Notes: a model not told the origin generated them from the letters alone. Positions 10,501-22,718 are shown, counted from the stretch's first letter. The stretch: DNA of 64,000 nucleotides from Micractinium sp. NFX-FRZ (GCA_029339195.1 JAPTJF010000199.1:39807-103806); one strand, 5' to 3'. Translations and numbers: made by a program.

Positions 10501-13072
10501 CGCAGCATGCTCAGCGCAGGGCGCTGGCGGCGCTGCCCCCACCCTGACCCACCATGACCCATGTCCGGTAGTTGCGGACGGCGGCCCAGTACTCCCGCGC
10601 GCTGTTGGCGCGGGCCATGGCCCCCTGCCGCCGCAGCGTGCCGTAGTTGCCAGCTGGCAGGTCCTGGCCAAGCAGCAGCACCTGAGAGGGTGGGAGGAGG
10701 GAAGGAGGGAGGGAGGCAGGGCGGGCGGGCGGGCGGGCGGGCGGGCGAGCAGGAAGGTGCAGGGAATTACCGAAGAAGTAGGTGTATTGTGCTCCCAAGC
10801 ACAGGGCATGCGACATCCCCAGGGAGGCCCACTTTGGTCCCACAGCAAGCAGGCCTCACTACTGCCGGCAGGCCGTCCTCCGCTCACCAGCAGGCCCACG
10901 GCGACCTGCAGCCAGCCGACGAAGAGGTAGCAGGTGCGCCAGGCCACGAACTCGGGCTGGGCACGCGCCAGGCCCTGCAGCCAAGCGACGAGCAAGAACA
11001 TCATTGTCTTGATGAGGTGGGCTGGGGCCTATGCTGGAAGGGCACGACCGCAGCTCCAAAGCTTGTGTGAGCACAGAGAGAAAGAGAGACCAGAGCACAC
11101 AGCACAGAGAGAAAGAGAGACCAGAGCGCACAGCACAGAGAGAAAGAGAGACCAGAGCGCAGCACAGAGAGATCTCCGCATGGACAAGCGATCAGCCAAT
11201 CTTACAACAGAAAAACAACAGAAAACAGCCCACCTGCAGCAGCAGCGGCATGGGAAGCTGCGGCACCCCCCTTCCCAGCACCCACAATCAAGCCACCTAG
11301 CCGGCAGAATCTGATTGAATGCATTGCTGAAACACCAGCCCACCTGCAGCAGCAGCGGCATCACTAGCTGCACCACCCCTCCCGCTGAGTTGCCCCAGCC
11401 CGCTGCCACCGCGTTGGCTGTGCCCACAATCCTGCACAGCAGGCGGGATGCACTTGAGGCAGGAGCACTTGAGGCAAAAATATGCAATGGGGCACTGGCA
11501 GGAGCTTTGGGGTGTAGCGGCTGTGTCCTGAGCCCAGCCAACCGGAGTGCAGAAGCTGCGGGGTGGCGCTTGCAGGCCAATCCTGTATCCCAGTGCTGCC
11601 CAGCGCAGCCCAGCTAGGAAGGCCTCAGCCCAGCACGGCGCACATACCCCAGCCCAGAACAACACGTGTCCCCCAGCCAGCCTTGCAGGCCAGTGGCAGC
11701 CCCACCCAGCCCGCCCGCCCAGCCCTGCCCATCCACGCAGGTCCCACGCTCCCCAGGCCGGCCAAGCCCCACCTGGGTGTGAACATGACTGAGCACCAGA
11801 ACTGGCAGGCTACAAAGGAAGCCAGGGAGAAGCCAATGAAGAGGCGGGCAGCCAGGTAGCCATCCGCTCCCTCCACCAGCGCCATGCCTGGGCAGCGGGG
11901 GCGGGAAGGCGGCAGGGCGGGTCAGGCGGGCAGGCGGAGCGGGCTGGTGGGGGGTGGGAAGCCAGCAGGGCGGGTCGGGCAGGGGAGCGGACGAGAGGGA
12001 GCGGAGGGTTGGGCGGGCAGGCAGGCAGGCGAGGGTGGGAGAGAGTTAAGACGTGTGGGAGAGGAGCACTGCACTGAATTTGAACACACTCCCACATGCA
12101 TGCATGCATGCATGCATGCACACATGGGGGCCACAGTGCATGGCCCCCGCTGCGCACGCTGCGCCCTGCCCACCGAAGCTGGCGCTGGCGGTGAGCAGGA
12201 GGAGGGAGGAGGCGCCGTAGCGGGGCCCCCATCGGTCGCAGATGCCGCCCATGAGCACGCGAGAGACTGCAGGGCAGTTGCAAACGAGGGAGCACAAATG
12301 AACAGCTGGAGGAAGCACCGTGGAACTATCGGCCAGGCAGGGCAGGAGCTCCTGCTGCCCCTCGAGGCGCCGTGGCCAGGCCTCCCTCCCTACATTGTAG
12401 ATTGAGACACGCCAGCACAGGGTCATGGGAGTGCACGAGCGGCCGAGCATCATCTGGAGGGCCGATTGAGCAGCTGCAGCCAACCGCCCGTAGCAGCGCA
12501 GCGCACGCAGCGCCCTCCCTTTACCCTTCCACCTTGCTGCAGCCTTGCCACTGCCCTCGAGGGGGCTCTCACCCACGGTGCCTGCAACGGCGGCGATGCC
12601 AGCTGTCGAAATCTGGGCTTTGTCCAAATTCAAATCGTCTCGAATGACGGGCAGCAGCGGGGCAGCGGCAAAGGTGGCTGCGCGGCAGCGGGTGCAGCAG
12701 GAAGAGGACCCCATGGGAGTGGGCGGGTGAGCATCGCAGGCGCCAGCAGCAGGGGGCAAAGCCCGTGTGGCATGGCGTGCAGGCGATTGAATGCTCGCTG
12801 CCTTGGTCCTGGCGCTCAAGGAGCGGCGGCGGCGGCGGCAGCGGCGGCGGCTTACCAAAGACAGCTACGAAGTGTGCCAGCCAGGCAAGGTGGAAGCTGC
12901 GCATGTGGGGCGCCGCGCAGCTCAGCAGGCGCAGGCGGCAGGCCTTGCCCTCAGAGTCCACCGCCGCCGCTGCATGCGTCCCGCCGACGGCCGGCGTGAC
13001 GCCGGCGGCGCTGCAACCGTCGGGCATGGTCTCCCCCGAGCCGCCGGCACGCGCCTCCATGTCCGCACCCAT
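7568..13072 (-). CDS. NRT2: High-affinity nitrate/nitrite transporter, NRT2 (NNP) family
   Basis: The model has sixteen exons, all phases close, and the product is 609 aa: 13072-12856, 12677-12573, 12266-12174, 11887-11773, 11431-11344, 11007-10888, 10681-10553, 10167-10119, 9970-9838, 9472-9324, 9160-9122, 9007-8963, 8771-8701, 8524-8469, 8263-8116 and 7840-7568. It is a 12-TM plasma-membrane nitrate/proton symporter. Family marks are FAAAPLLPVIRDDLNLDK after TM1, SRVLMGGICDRWGPRYG (MFS loop 2-3), the nitrate signature AAGWGNSAGG in TM5, LGQDLPAGNYGTL in the central loop, YGFSFGTELTMNN in TM7 and GLHTSVLKF at the start of the tail. The C-terminal exon is unusually long (90 aa, Ala/Ser-rich). 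The intron from 7841 to 8115 is mostly a 5-bp-like simple repeat. Introns carry exon-edge copies (see 11226). Expression is probably repressed by ammonium and induced by nitrate, as known for the family; I did not identify a binding site. Confidence 0.92.
7955..8080. repeat. Imperfect CACAG-type simple repeat in NRT2 intron 15
   Basis: About 120 nt are built of CACAG/CACCACG variants on the plus strand, inside the last NRT2 intron. It is non-coding. Confidence 0.8.
10720..10747. repeat. GGGC tandem repeat in NRT2 intron
   Basis: Seven or so GGGC/GGCG units follow a GGGA-rich run. This is a microsatellite in the intron just before exon 7. Confidence 0.8.
11070..11172. repeat. Minisatellite, about 31-bp unit, 3.3 copies
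   Basis: The unit begins GCACAGAGAGAAAGAGAGAC and repeats at 11071, 11102, 11133 and 11162 with one or two changes. It sits in the NRT2 intron between exons 5 and 6, and there are no distinct spacers between the units. Confidence 0.85.
11226..11275 (-). repeat. Copy of NRT2 exon 5 donor end inside the next intron
   Basis: The real exon end at 11335-11385 (encoding VQLVMPLLLQ, then the donor GTGGGC) is repeated here. It includes an identical block of about 25 nt that spans the donor. Confidence 0.75.
12094..12121. repeat. ATGC microsatellite in NRT2 intron 3
   Basis: About seven ATGC units in a row lie in the intron between NRT2 exons 3 and 4. Confidence 0.9.
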
Positions 13073-14146
13073 GTCGCACGCGAACGAGCCGGCCTTGGGT
13101 CGGCGAGTTGAGCTGCGCTCAATGCCGGTGGGGCCAGCGGACCAAAACGCGCGCCGCCGCCATCACAGGAACGCTTACAAGCTGAATGTTCACTGCGGGA
13201 GCTGGCGCGCAATGCGCAGGCTCAGTTGCCAGGGGCCAGCTGAGGTGGCATGGCGGCGCTGCCGCCAACATCATCGGCGGCGCAGTCTGGCGTGCACCTC
13301 ACGGGCAAACCGAAAACTTCCCATGTGGGAGTTTCATCAACACTTCATGGACATGGGACAGCAATAAAACACACTGTTTGCCGCCGCCCCTTCACCAATG
13401 CATATATGCGGTCGCTGCCGGAATTCTGGCAAGGCTGAGCCGTGCTTGGTTGACTCCCCATTCCGCCTCAGGGGTTCAATTGCAGCTTCACCTGTGATTA
13501 CATATGCCTCCTCCCGCACGTTCAAAAACAATCTACTTTGAGGCGTTGCCCGGCGCATGTGCGTTGCATTGTGTGCTTTCGGCCGTACGCACGACTGTGG
13601 ATAGCCAGCGTGTGTTGTGACGGACCACACCCGGTTTACTTGTACAAAATCTTCAAAAAAAAAGCAATTTTCAGCAAGAAGCGAGAACGCACACCTGGAG
13701 AGGCCGACACCCCTCCTCAAGTATGCGACGAGTCTCCTGCTGGCTGGCGGCGCCGGCGCATGGGCGGAGTAGGTACCGCCCGCTGCAGGTGGTACTGCAT
13801 TTGCAGGTTGGCACGTGCCCAGCCGCGCCGCGCCCAAACCTCCAGAACTGCCTGGGGGCAAGACATTTGTGCCTGAGGATCTTACAGACAGTCCTCAACT
13901 CACACATGGCTGGCAAAAACGATGCGCAAGCTGAAAGTGGCGGCAGCAAAAGCAGCCGGGGCGGCTGGCCACGAGAAGGCAGTGAGGTGTGTGTGGGGGG
14001 AGGGGCAAATGCTCTGTGGGCTACGGCGAGCGATGGGGGGACGCAGCAAGAATGACGGATTGGACTAGCACGCACTAGACGAACCGGCAGGCGCAGAGCC
14101 GTGGCGCGGAGCCGCGCGGACGACAGCACACGGCTGCCCCAGCCCG
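13073..14146. other. Intergenic region: NRT2 promoter and SPX-VTC 3' UTR
   Basis: Both neighbours are on the minus strand, so the left part is the NRT2 upstream region and the right part is the 3' UTR of the SPX-VTC gene. A minus-strand TGTAA at 13882-13886 lies 260 nt past the SPX-VTC stop. I see no gene in the region and no nitrate-regulatory site that I can name safely. Confidence 0.5.
13882..13886 (-). other. Candidate polyadenylation signal (TGTAA) of the SPX-VTC gene
   Basis: TGTAA on the minus strand, 260 nt past the stop. This is motif evidence only. Confidence 0.35.
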
Positions 14147-17100
14147 CTACGTCGCGCGTGCTCCCAGCAGGCTGCGCGCCGCCGCCGCCGCCGCCTGCCC
14201 CACCCCCTCCAGAGCCGGGCCCGGCGAGGGCGGTGCTGGCGGAGCATCCCCGTGGTGCCGTATCAGGGAGATGAGGTCGGCAAATGCAACGAGGAAGATG
14301 AGGGAGAGGGCGGCCACGATGACGGCTGCCAGCCCCAGGGGCCCCCGCCGGTCGTCATACAGGCTGGCGCTCTTGTCCCGGATCTGCGTGCCGCGCCACA
14401 TGAACACCAGCAGCTGCGGGGGGCGGGAGGGCATGGGGCAGGGGTGGGATGAGGGTCAGAATGAATAGTAGGGTGGTTTTGAGCGGGTTTGGGCCGGGGG
14501 CTGGGCTGGGGGTGGGAAGGCGCCGCATGGCATCAATCGGGCCGTTTTGACAGCCATGCCTGCTGCCCTGTTGCCTGCCCTGCCCACACCCGGCCTGCTG
14601 CCACTCACCGCGTATCCGCACATCAAGATGGCCACGGGCAGCAGGATGCAGGCAATGAACTCAATCAGGTCTTGCCCGCTCTGCACGCAAAACAAAAGAC
14701 GAAGAGGTGGGGGGCGAAGTGAGCAGGAAGCTGTGCGCAGGATGCCCGCCTGCGCCCAACGAATGTCGGGCACATCCTCAGGACTGCTCGCTGCCCGCTG
14801 CCCGCCTGCCTGCCCCATATGGGTCTGCCTTGGAAGTGCCGGAGAAGCCCCGCAGCGGGGTGGCCAATAAGAGCCAACGGCGGCGGACACAGTCAACCAG
14901 ATGGTGCATGAAGCTCCCTGCCCTGCCTCACCCCTGGCTCCGCCTTGGAGGTGCCGGAGAAGCCCAGCAGGGCGGTGGCAAATCAAAACACAGCAGAGCC
15001 CACTCCCGCACTGAAAGGTTTTGTGAACAAGTATAAACAAGCATCTCACCCCTGGCTCCGCCTTGGAGGTGCCGGAGAAGCCCAGCAGGGCGGTGGCAAT
15101 GGAGCCAATGGTGATGGCCATGTGCAGCCAGGACAGGAAGGTGCGCTCGTTGGCAAAGAAGGTCTGCAAAGGGAGGAGATGGGTTGTTGTTTACAGGGAG
15201 GAGATGGATTGCTGTTTGATTCAAATGCTTCTGAAGCATCAATGCAGATCCAATCGTGTGTATATGACGTGGGAGGAGCCGGCCATGCCGCCCCACCCCA
15301 CATGCCACACACACCCACCTTGGGCTCGATCTTTGCTGTCCGCTCGCCGCTGGCCAGCTGCTGGCTGGGGCGCGGCGACATGGGGGGCTTGGAGAACCAC
15401 CTGAGGGGGGATGGGGGATGGCAGGGGGTGGGAGCACAGGAGGTGGGCGGCGGGTACAGCAAGAGGAGGTGGGGTTCGCATGGGCGACGTAGAGAACCGC
15501 TTCGCAGAAGGGGGAACAGAAGTTGGGGCAAGGGAGGTGAGTACAAGTCGGGGGCAGGCGAGGCTACGAGCCACATGGGCGGCGTGGAGGACTGATCACC
15601 TGAGGACAGGCGGGCAGATGTCAGGGAACAGAAAAGTGCATGCGAGGGCAAAGGGAGGCGCGGCGGCGGTGGCACACAGGAGACGGCAGCAAAAATTGAG
15701 AGACCAAGGTGGGGGCCCTGGTGGGGGTGAACACACAAGCAGCTTGCTTGCGCTGCCCACCAGTCCAGGAAGCGGCCGGTGGAGTTCGAATACAGCATGG
15801 CAACAATGTGTGGCAATCTAAATGCACGCAGCTTGCTTGCGCTGCTCACCAGTCGAGGAAGCGGCCAATGGAATTGAGGTGGTCCCGGCTGCGGCTGCGG
15901 CTGCTCTTGGCCAGGCGAGATGCACCCTGCAGGTGCAAGATACCGAGCAAGAACATGAAACCAACTGTGATCAAATTCACATCCAGCAGGCGCGAGAGAA
16001 GAGAGCAGGCGGGAAGGCAATTAAAAGTGAGCCCGTCGGCGGCCGCGGTGCATCCTGCACAGATGTGTGTGCTTGTTCCAAAGCAGCAGAGTGGAGGTCG
16101 GGCGCGTGAACGCCAAGGTGGCATGAGCACACCGCGCCCATGCTTTCGGCCAAACTGGAGAGCGGCCAGGAGCCCACTCGACGTGCACGGCAGGCAGCTG
16201 TCAACGCATCACAACTCCGGGCAGGTCGAGACAAAGAAAGCAACACCCCCTCCCCCCCCCCCGCCCTCCACCCGCGAGCCAAAGAACGCACCCGGCGCGC
16301 GCGGTTGGCCAGGGAGGATGACTGCCGCAGCAGCGGCTGCCGCAGCTCTTCGATTTCATCCCCCTCATCCCCCTCGCCCAGCCGCCTGCAACACACAAGA
16401 GGGGCACAGCGGGCGGGCGTGAGAGGAGCACACAGCGGATGGGGGGGCTGCTGGGAGCATGCGGCGAGTGTCATATGGAGAGGGCCGCCGCACTGCCATC
16501 AGCTATGAATTGTCCCACCAACTCTACACATATTCAAACTCGTTTGTTGAAAGTTGAATCATGGTAACTCGCTCTGACCCAGGGCAGCGTCAGAAGGGAT
16601 ATGTTGAGGGGGGTGCAACCAGCCGCCCACTCACTTGCGCGGCTTGTTTGCTATGGCTTCCGCCTCCTGCTGGTCGAGTGCCGAGGGGTCCAGCACAGAG
16701 GGCTGGTCGGGGGCGGACATGAGCATGGAGGCGCGCACTGCAGGGGGCAGGGACGTTGCGAGAACCAATGACGTTGCGAGAACCATTGACCGTTGAGGAT
16801 GCAACTAGGACAGGATGAGTTGACAGATGTGAACGAGCGCTCCGAGGCGTGTGGGTGTGCGGGGAGTGCGGGGCGTGCAGGTGTGTGGATACGCAGGAGG
16901 GGTGTCGTGACGCAGGGGAATGGTGCAGGGTGGGGGCGGGCCAAACGGAGGCCAGAAGGAGGGGAACGGAACATCAGAATGCAGCACCTGCCCCTCACCC
17001 ACCACACTCGTCGTCTGCGCAGGAGGGCACCGCCTGCACCACGCCGCACGCGCCAATGCAACACTGCAGCCAGAATGCACCAGTAGAATGCAACACCAGA

Positions 17101-20100
17101 ATGCAACACCCACCCGACTCGTCGTCCACCCAGTAGGGCACCGCCTGCACCATGTCGGGGAACAGGGCGGCGGTGCCGTGCAGGAACTTGGAGAACTTGT
17201 GCACCTCGGTCAGCAGGCCTGCACACAGTAGGGAAGAGAAGAAAGGGTGACCAGTAATGCAACAGACAGGAGCCGCACAGGTGCTTGTGCGCCTCCGTCA
17301 GCAGGCCTGTATGGAAGGGGGTGTGGAGAGGACATGCATGTTCGAATCACAGGCGTTTCGAGGGCAAGGCAGCATGTTTTGAGGAAAAAAGCAGAGAGAA
17401 CAAGGCACCCGCTAGCACCACCCATGATGCGGCACCCCCGAGTGCCCTGCCCCCCGACCCCAACCCCGCCCCACGCACCGCTGTCCACCAGGTCTGCCAC
17501 CCACTCGGGGGGTGCCTCCCCCTCTCCCAGCGCCAGCTTGATCTCCAGGCAGGCGTGGGGGAAGCGAGTGACCTCGGTGCGGTGCACGGGCAGCGAGGGG
17601 TCGCGGTACCACCTGCGGCACGGGGGAGAGTGTTGGAAAGGGGAGGGAAGCGGGTGAGGGGCGTGGGACTGGGGGACGTGGGCTGGCCTCAGTGCGCGCT
17701 GATACGGTGCACTGGCAGTGAGAGGCCGGGTGCTACCCGTGGGGAGGCAGGCGGGCGGGGTGCAGGGCAGAAAAGCTGAGACAGATTTATTGTGCACCTC
17801 CCCAGCTGCCCTGCCGTGCAGCCTTCCCAGCGCTAGCCCCGCCGCCCGTCACTGCCCCTTCCCTGGCCACATTCGAGCCCCTCCCCCCTGCCTCATTTGC
17901 CAGTGCTGGCGGTGGCGGCCAGCCCCTTCCCCGGCCGTCCCAGCTCAGCGCAAGCTTACAAAAACTGCCCCTGCCCCCGATTTCCCTTCTGTGCTTGTGT
18001 TCACTTTACCTGCCGGCGCTGGCGGTGGTGGGGCCCTCCTCGGGGTTCTCCTTGATCATGCACAGGTTGGTGTCCAGGCTGCAGCCAGAAGAGGGAGGAA
18101 AGTCAGGAAACACACATGTGTTGGTAACACATTGGGGGAAGGGGCACCCACAAACTCTCCATGAGCATGCACAGCATGGCATCCACATGCTGCATTGGGC
18201 AAGTTGTGACACCTTCCCTGATGGCATGCTGAAATGGACACGTGCGCGGGAGCTTCACGGGAAACCCCAAACCACAATGCCGAGCGAGCGCAGAAGGGGC
18301 CAGGGGAGGGCCACGCACACAAACCCTCCGCTCGTCGGTGCAGGACAACAAGCCCAACAAAGCGCGCACCTGATGCGCACGGCGGTGTCAAAGGGTATCT
18401 GGAAGGCGGTGCGCATGTACTGGGTGCGCACCATCGGCTTGAGCTGCTTGGCATCCACCGTGCGCTGCACCTCGCCAAACAGGCTGGACACGCGCAGCAC
18501 GGCCTCCTCGGGGGAGCCCTGCAGCCACACAATGGCAGGAGGGGAGTAACAACAAGGGCGGCTCAGGCAGGTGGTGATGCAGCAGAGCGCAGCACGGCAT
18601 CCTCGGGGGAGCCCTGCAAACAGAGAGGAAGGAAGACAGATGTGCGGCACTTGTCCCTGTTGAGTTACCTCCTGCATGTCCTGCCGTGTCGCCGGCCCAT
18701 TCCTACTAACCGCTCTCCCTGCGCATACAAAAGCGGTAACACCACCACCACTCACCGCCAGGCGCATGTCCTGCTGTATCGCCTCCTCCGGCAGGTCACC
18801 ATCCAGGTACATGAGCACCTGGTCCTCCCGCAGCTGGAACCGCTCCTTCACGCTCTCGTCGCCCTGCAAGGAGGAGGGGCAACAGCAGGGGGCAGGCAGG
18901 CAGGCGGGTGGGGTCAAGCGGGGGAGGCAGGGGCACGGCAGTGCCAGGCTGTCACGCGGCTGGGCCCGCTCGTTCACGCTCTCGTCACCCTGCACTTTCA
19001 GTTCAAGGTGGGCAGGACGATGGGCACAGAGTAGCCTCTCTTTGGGGCAGGTGCCCTGTTTTTCACGTGCTGTAACGGGTGAGCACTGCGCGCAACCCAC
19101 CTTCCACGTCTCCTTGTGCGTCTTGCGCTCCACAAACACGTCGCGTGGCTCGTCAGGACCATACCACCTGCGATTTGCAAAGCAGAGAAAGCGGAGCGTT
19201 GAGACAGGTGGCCAGGGGCAGTTGAGTATGGCAGGCAGAGCCGGCAGGGTGCATGTCAGGTGGGTGAGGCAGGCAGGCAGAGCCGGCAGGGCCATCGGGT
19301 GGCCCCTGCCTGCCCCGCCACCCTGCCAAGCCAACCGCGCCTGCGCACTGCTGGTGTAGCCGCAGCACAACATGCAACGTATGCAACAGCCCAAGTCGAG
19401 GAAACAAGGCGTGGGGCCCAGGCAGCGCACCGGATGCGCAGTGCGATGGCATTGGGCCGCTTGTCCAGGCGGCCGTGGTAGAGCTCCAGAGAAGAGTTGT
19501 CCAGGTAGACTGCGGGAAGAGGGCGACATTTCAGCTAGTTTCATGAGATGTGTAGTGCAGGGAGACGGGCAGCATTTCAGCTAGTTCCAAAGAACTAAAG
19601 TGTGATATGGACTGTGTATGAAGTGGTGCAGCTCCAGAGAGGAGTTGTCCAGGTAGACTGCGGGGGAGCGGACAAACACACAAAGCAGCCCTTGGAGCCA
19701 GCAAAAACGGGGAGATAACGGCGCATGCGGGGCTGGTCAACTCACGAGCGGCACTGAGGCTTGCGCCCATGCGTGCCAAGTAACCCCCCCCCCCCCCCCC
19801 CTCCGATTTGACTAGCGGCGCATCTCCCGCCACCGCCACGCTGCCCCGCACCACCCCGCCCACGCATACCCACCCATTCGAGCTGACCACATTTGCGCGT
19901 CCCCTGCCAGGCCCCCGCTGCCCCCACCCCACCCCACCCCATGCGCCCGTGCCCATCAGCCCACCCACCCGCCCACCCGAGTTGACCAGCTGCGCGTCCC
20001 CCGCCATCTCTGCGCTGCCGTGGGCCGCCTGGAAGACGGGCAGGTGCTGCAGAATGTGGTGCTTCACCGTGGACACATCGCTCATGCGCACCCAGTACTT

Positions 20101-22718
20101 GGTGGTTGAGCGGACGATGCCCTGGAGGGAAGGGAGGGAAGAAAGGAAGGAAAGGAAGGAAGGCAGCTTGAAGAAAGACAGAAATACTGTAAGGGCAGCT
20201 GTGTGAGTGCATTGGTGGTGGAGCGGACGAAGCCTTGAGAGGGGGGAGGGAATGAAGGGAAGCAAGAAAGCGGGGGATGGTTGTGTTGAGGACAGATGTG
20301 CCTCCCCATGCTGACATCCTGATGCGCACAAACCACTTGGTGTGTGCACCTGCGCACCCGCCTTCACTCGGCCCCGAACCCAAGGACACCACCTTCATTC
20401 AGGCAGGCAACCGAGCCTGCACTGGTGCCCCTACACACCTCGGATGCCTCCTCAGCCTGTGCCGCCGATGCGTCCCCACGCAGATCCGAGTAGACGGAGG
20501 AGAGGGCGACCAGGAGGTCCGAGTAGTTTCCCTGTGGGGAGGACAGAGGGGTGTGGGGAGAAGCAGGGTGAGATGGAGGGGACCGGGTGAGAATGAAGGA
20601 GGAGGACCGCCGGCAGGTCGGGGTGCCTGTCCTGAAAGCAGCAGTCAACCAGGGGAGGCAGACGAAGGGGAGAGGGCGAGGGGTGGCAGGAGAGGGTGGG
20701 CGATCAGTCAGCCAGAGTGACTGACCAGAGGAGGGAGGGAGGGAGGGAGGGGGAGAGAGGCGCCGCGGGCGACCACCGGTTAGAAAAAGGAGGACGTCTC
20801 GTTCTGCTTGCTGGCAGCGCACCCCAGCCGCCCATCTGCGCGCATGCCTACCCCGCCCCCAGCCACCCGCCCGCCCGCCCGCCCACCTGCACCCACGGCT
20901 GGTTGTGGAGGTGGGAGATGTAGAACTGTCGGCAGGGGGAGTGGGGCAGCATCTTGTCGTGCTTCTTCAGGATCTTGTGGAAGCCTGCGGATGGTGGGGA
21001 GGAGGGGTCGTGTTGTGGGTTGGTGTGGTGTGGTGTGCTGTGACCACCAAGTGCTTGCATCAACGCAGGCAGTCGAGGCAAATGGGACAGAATGAGCACG
21101 GACGCCCTTTGGCCGCGCTGTCTTGTACACCAGGGGAAGCAGCATCACCGCGCCTCCCCTCATCCCCTCCCAAGGCTACCAGCCGCAAGCGTCCAAGGAA
21201 GACGGGCAGGCACTCACCCATGTAGTTGAGGTTGACGTACTTCTCCAGCTGCAAAAACTCGTCGCCAATGGACTTGGCCTCCTGCAGGGGCAGGGAGAGG
21301 ACCGGGCACGGCTTACTACGTGATGATGATGATGGTCGCATGTGGGGGCCAGGTCAGGGCGGGGCGGGGCGGGCAAGGCAGGATGGGCGGCGGGGCAAGG
21401 GCAGCAGGGGCGGGCAGGGCAGGCCTGCGGGGAGGAAAGGCAGGGCACCCGCACTGCACCAGCAGATGTGCATGGGCTGCCACCCACGGCCGCACCACGC
21501 ACCTTGCGCCGAACACCGCCGCCCCCGCTCAATCCGTTTCCTCCCCCAAGGCTTCTCCCCCGCAGCTTCCAAACAAGCAGTGCACACAACCCGGGCACTG
21601 CCTCACCTCCAGCAGCGCCTCCCGCTGTGCTGGGTCGCCCGTGCTCTTCACCCTCCCCTGCAGCTGCTTCAGACGCTCCCGCAGCTCTCCCACCAGGCGG
21701 GCCGTGAACCCCCCACACTTCTCCACCTCCGCCTCCAACTTTTGGAAGAATCTCTCCTCGGCTGCAAGCAGGCAGAAAGCAAGACCAACATGCGTGGAGG
21801 TTTGCACGTGGTGACATGGCAACACTTTTGACGGGACGGTGCTTGCACTGAACACACCTCCGAGGCAGGCCCCATAGCAGGGCGCATGACAGTAGACGCT
21901 GCAGCGTGGCTGCAAACGCGTGCACGCTGGCACGCGACACCTCTGCCACATCAGCATCGCACCCAGCATCTACTGGCACCTTGCACGCAGCAGCCACCCG
22001 CATTAAGCCCCCGCCCGAGCGCCACAAGCGCACCCGAGTCTCGCCGGTCGGCGGCGCGCTGCACAGTGAGCGAGGTGGTGCGGGGCGAGAAGTTGGTCAC
22101 CCCCGCCGTCGCCTCCTCAGCCGCGCTCTCCTTGATCAGGTCCTTGAGCGCCTTGTAGTCTGGTTTGGATAAAAGGAGTGCAGATAGGAACAGAGGGGAG
22201 TTAGGACAGGGGGCGAGAGCAGGTCGCAAGTGTCGGCTTGCGCAGGCACGAGCGAAGTGCAGGCAGGCTGCGGGCAGGCAGGTGGGCATGTGCACGTGGA
22301 TTGTAGCACCAAGTTGTCCCCGTCAAGTATGACACTGACCTCTGGGACGGCACTCGCCCGACAGCCCCCGCCTGTGCAGCAAAGCAGCGGCTTCATGCCA
22401 GCGCTGTGCGCTGCCCCACTCACCCACATACTGTGCCACCCACTCCGGCCGCTCTTTCTCCACCAGGTACTTGCCAAACTGCAGGGATGATCACAGTGAG
22501 CACAGCACAACATCAGAAGAGGCGCGCGGCAGGGGCAACAGCACACGGCGTCCGCGGTGGCAGGCAGCGGCGGCGGCGGAGGCAGGCAGCGGCGGCAGTC
22601 AGTGGCGGCAGTAGGAGGGCAGCACCCTGCGGAGCGGTGGCGAGCTCGGCAGGTCGACCATCCATCTGCCCACGCTACTGCACACTGGTTTCCTCGCCGG
22701 CTGTGCGCGCACCTTCAT
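14147..22718 (-). CDS. VTC4: SPX-VTC-DUF202 polyphosphate polymerase (VTC4-like)
   Basis: Twenty-two exons splice in phase to 753 aa. The first coding exon is only ATGAAG (22718-22713). Exon 2 starts at 22478 with FGKYL, restoring the canonical SPX start MKFGKYL. Residues 1-170 are an SPX domain with the basic phosphate/inositol-pyrophosphate patch HKILKKHDK. Residues 205-495 are the VTC triphosphate-tunnel polymerase: LELYHGR, ALRIRWYG, VFVERKTHKETW, MRTAFQIP, SLDTNL, LEIKL and HKFSKF carry the basic tunnel residues and the metal-binding Glu expected in Vtc4. A linker of about 100 residues (acidic, then Ser/Arg-rich) leads to a DUF202/VTC1-like membrane domain at 604-725 (FFANERTFLSWLHM, then two more TM segments). 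The enzyme makes polyphosphate from ATP on the cytosolic face and threads it into vacuoles or acidocalcisomes. The VTC1 gene lies head-to-head 1.35 kb away. Introns hold many exon-edge copies. Confidence 0.93.
14820..14985 (-). repeat. Two copies of the DUF202 exon 20 donor end (one nearly perfect)
   Basis: About 55 nt at 14927-14983 nearly match 15044-15100, the true end of exon 20 (LLGFSGTSKAEPG plus donor). A more diverged copy lies at 14820-14865. Both are in the intron after exon 20. Confidence 0.9.
15742..15790 (-). repeat. Copy of exon 18 donor end in the SPX-VTC gene
   Basis: The true segment at 15835-15880 encodes LNSIGRFLDW and its donor. The copy in the following intron keeps GCTTGCTTGCGCTG and most of the exon part. 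Confidence 0.85.
17000..17050 (-). repeat. Copy of exon 15 donor end in the SPX-VTC gene
   Basis: It repeats the segment 17105-17155 encoding VQAVPYWVDDES and the donor, inside the next intron. Confidence 0.75.
17280..17312 (-). repeat. Copy of exon 15 acceptor end in the SPX-VTC gene
   Basis: It repeats 17194-17225 (acceptor plus LLTEVHK) upstream in the intron and keeps a usable AG acceptor in the same phase. Confidence 0.75.
18592..18617 (-). repeat. Copy of exon 12 acceptor end in the SPX-VTC gene
   Basis: It repeats 18497-18522 (GSPEEA region) with its acceptor, about 95 nt upstream. Confidence 0.7.
18961..18994 (-). repeat. Copy of exon 11 acceptor end in the SPX-VTC gene
   Basis: It repeats 18836-18868 (GDESVKER) about 125 nt upstream with a conserved core TTCACGCTCTCGTC on the plus strand. 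Confidence 0.75.
19624..19905 (-). repeat. Exon 9 acceptor copy and exon 8 donor copies in one intron
   Basis: The segment 19624-19661 repeats the exon 9 start at 19477-19512 (VYLDNSSLEL plus acceptor) almost perfectly. At 19804-19832 and 19877-19905 lie two degraded copies of the exon 8 end at 19977-20005 (AGDAQLVNS plus donor). One intron thus contains copies of both of its flanking exons. Confidence 0.8.
20208..20238 (-). repeat. Copy of exon 8 acceptor end in the SPX-VTC gene
   Basis: It repeats 20095-20125 (GIVRSTTK plus acceptor) about 113 nt upstream in the intron. Confidence 0.7.

Noticed and set aside
11070..11172. Regular 31-bp repeats resembling a CRISPR array
   Set aside because: Units are directly adjacent without unique spacers, lie in an intron of a eukaryotic gene, and have no cas genes nearby.
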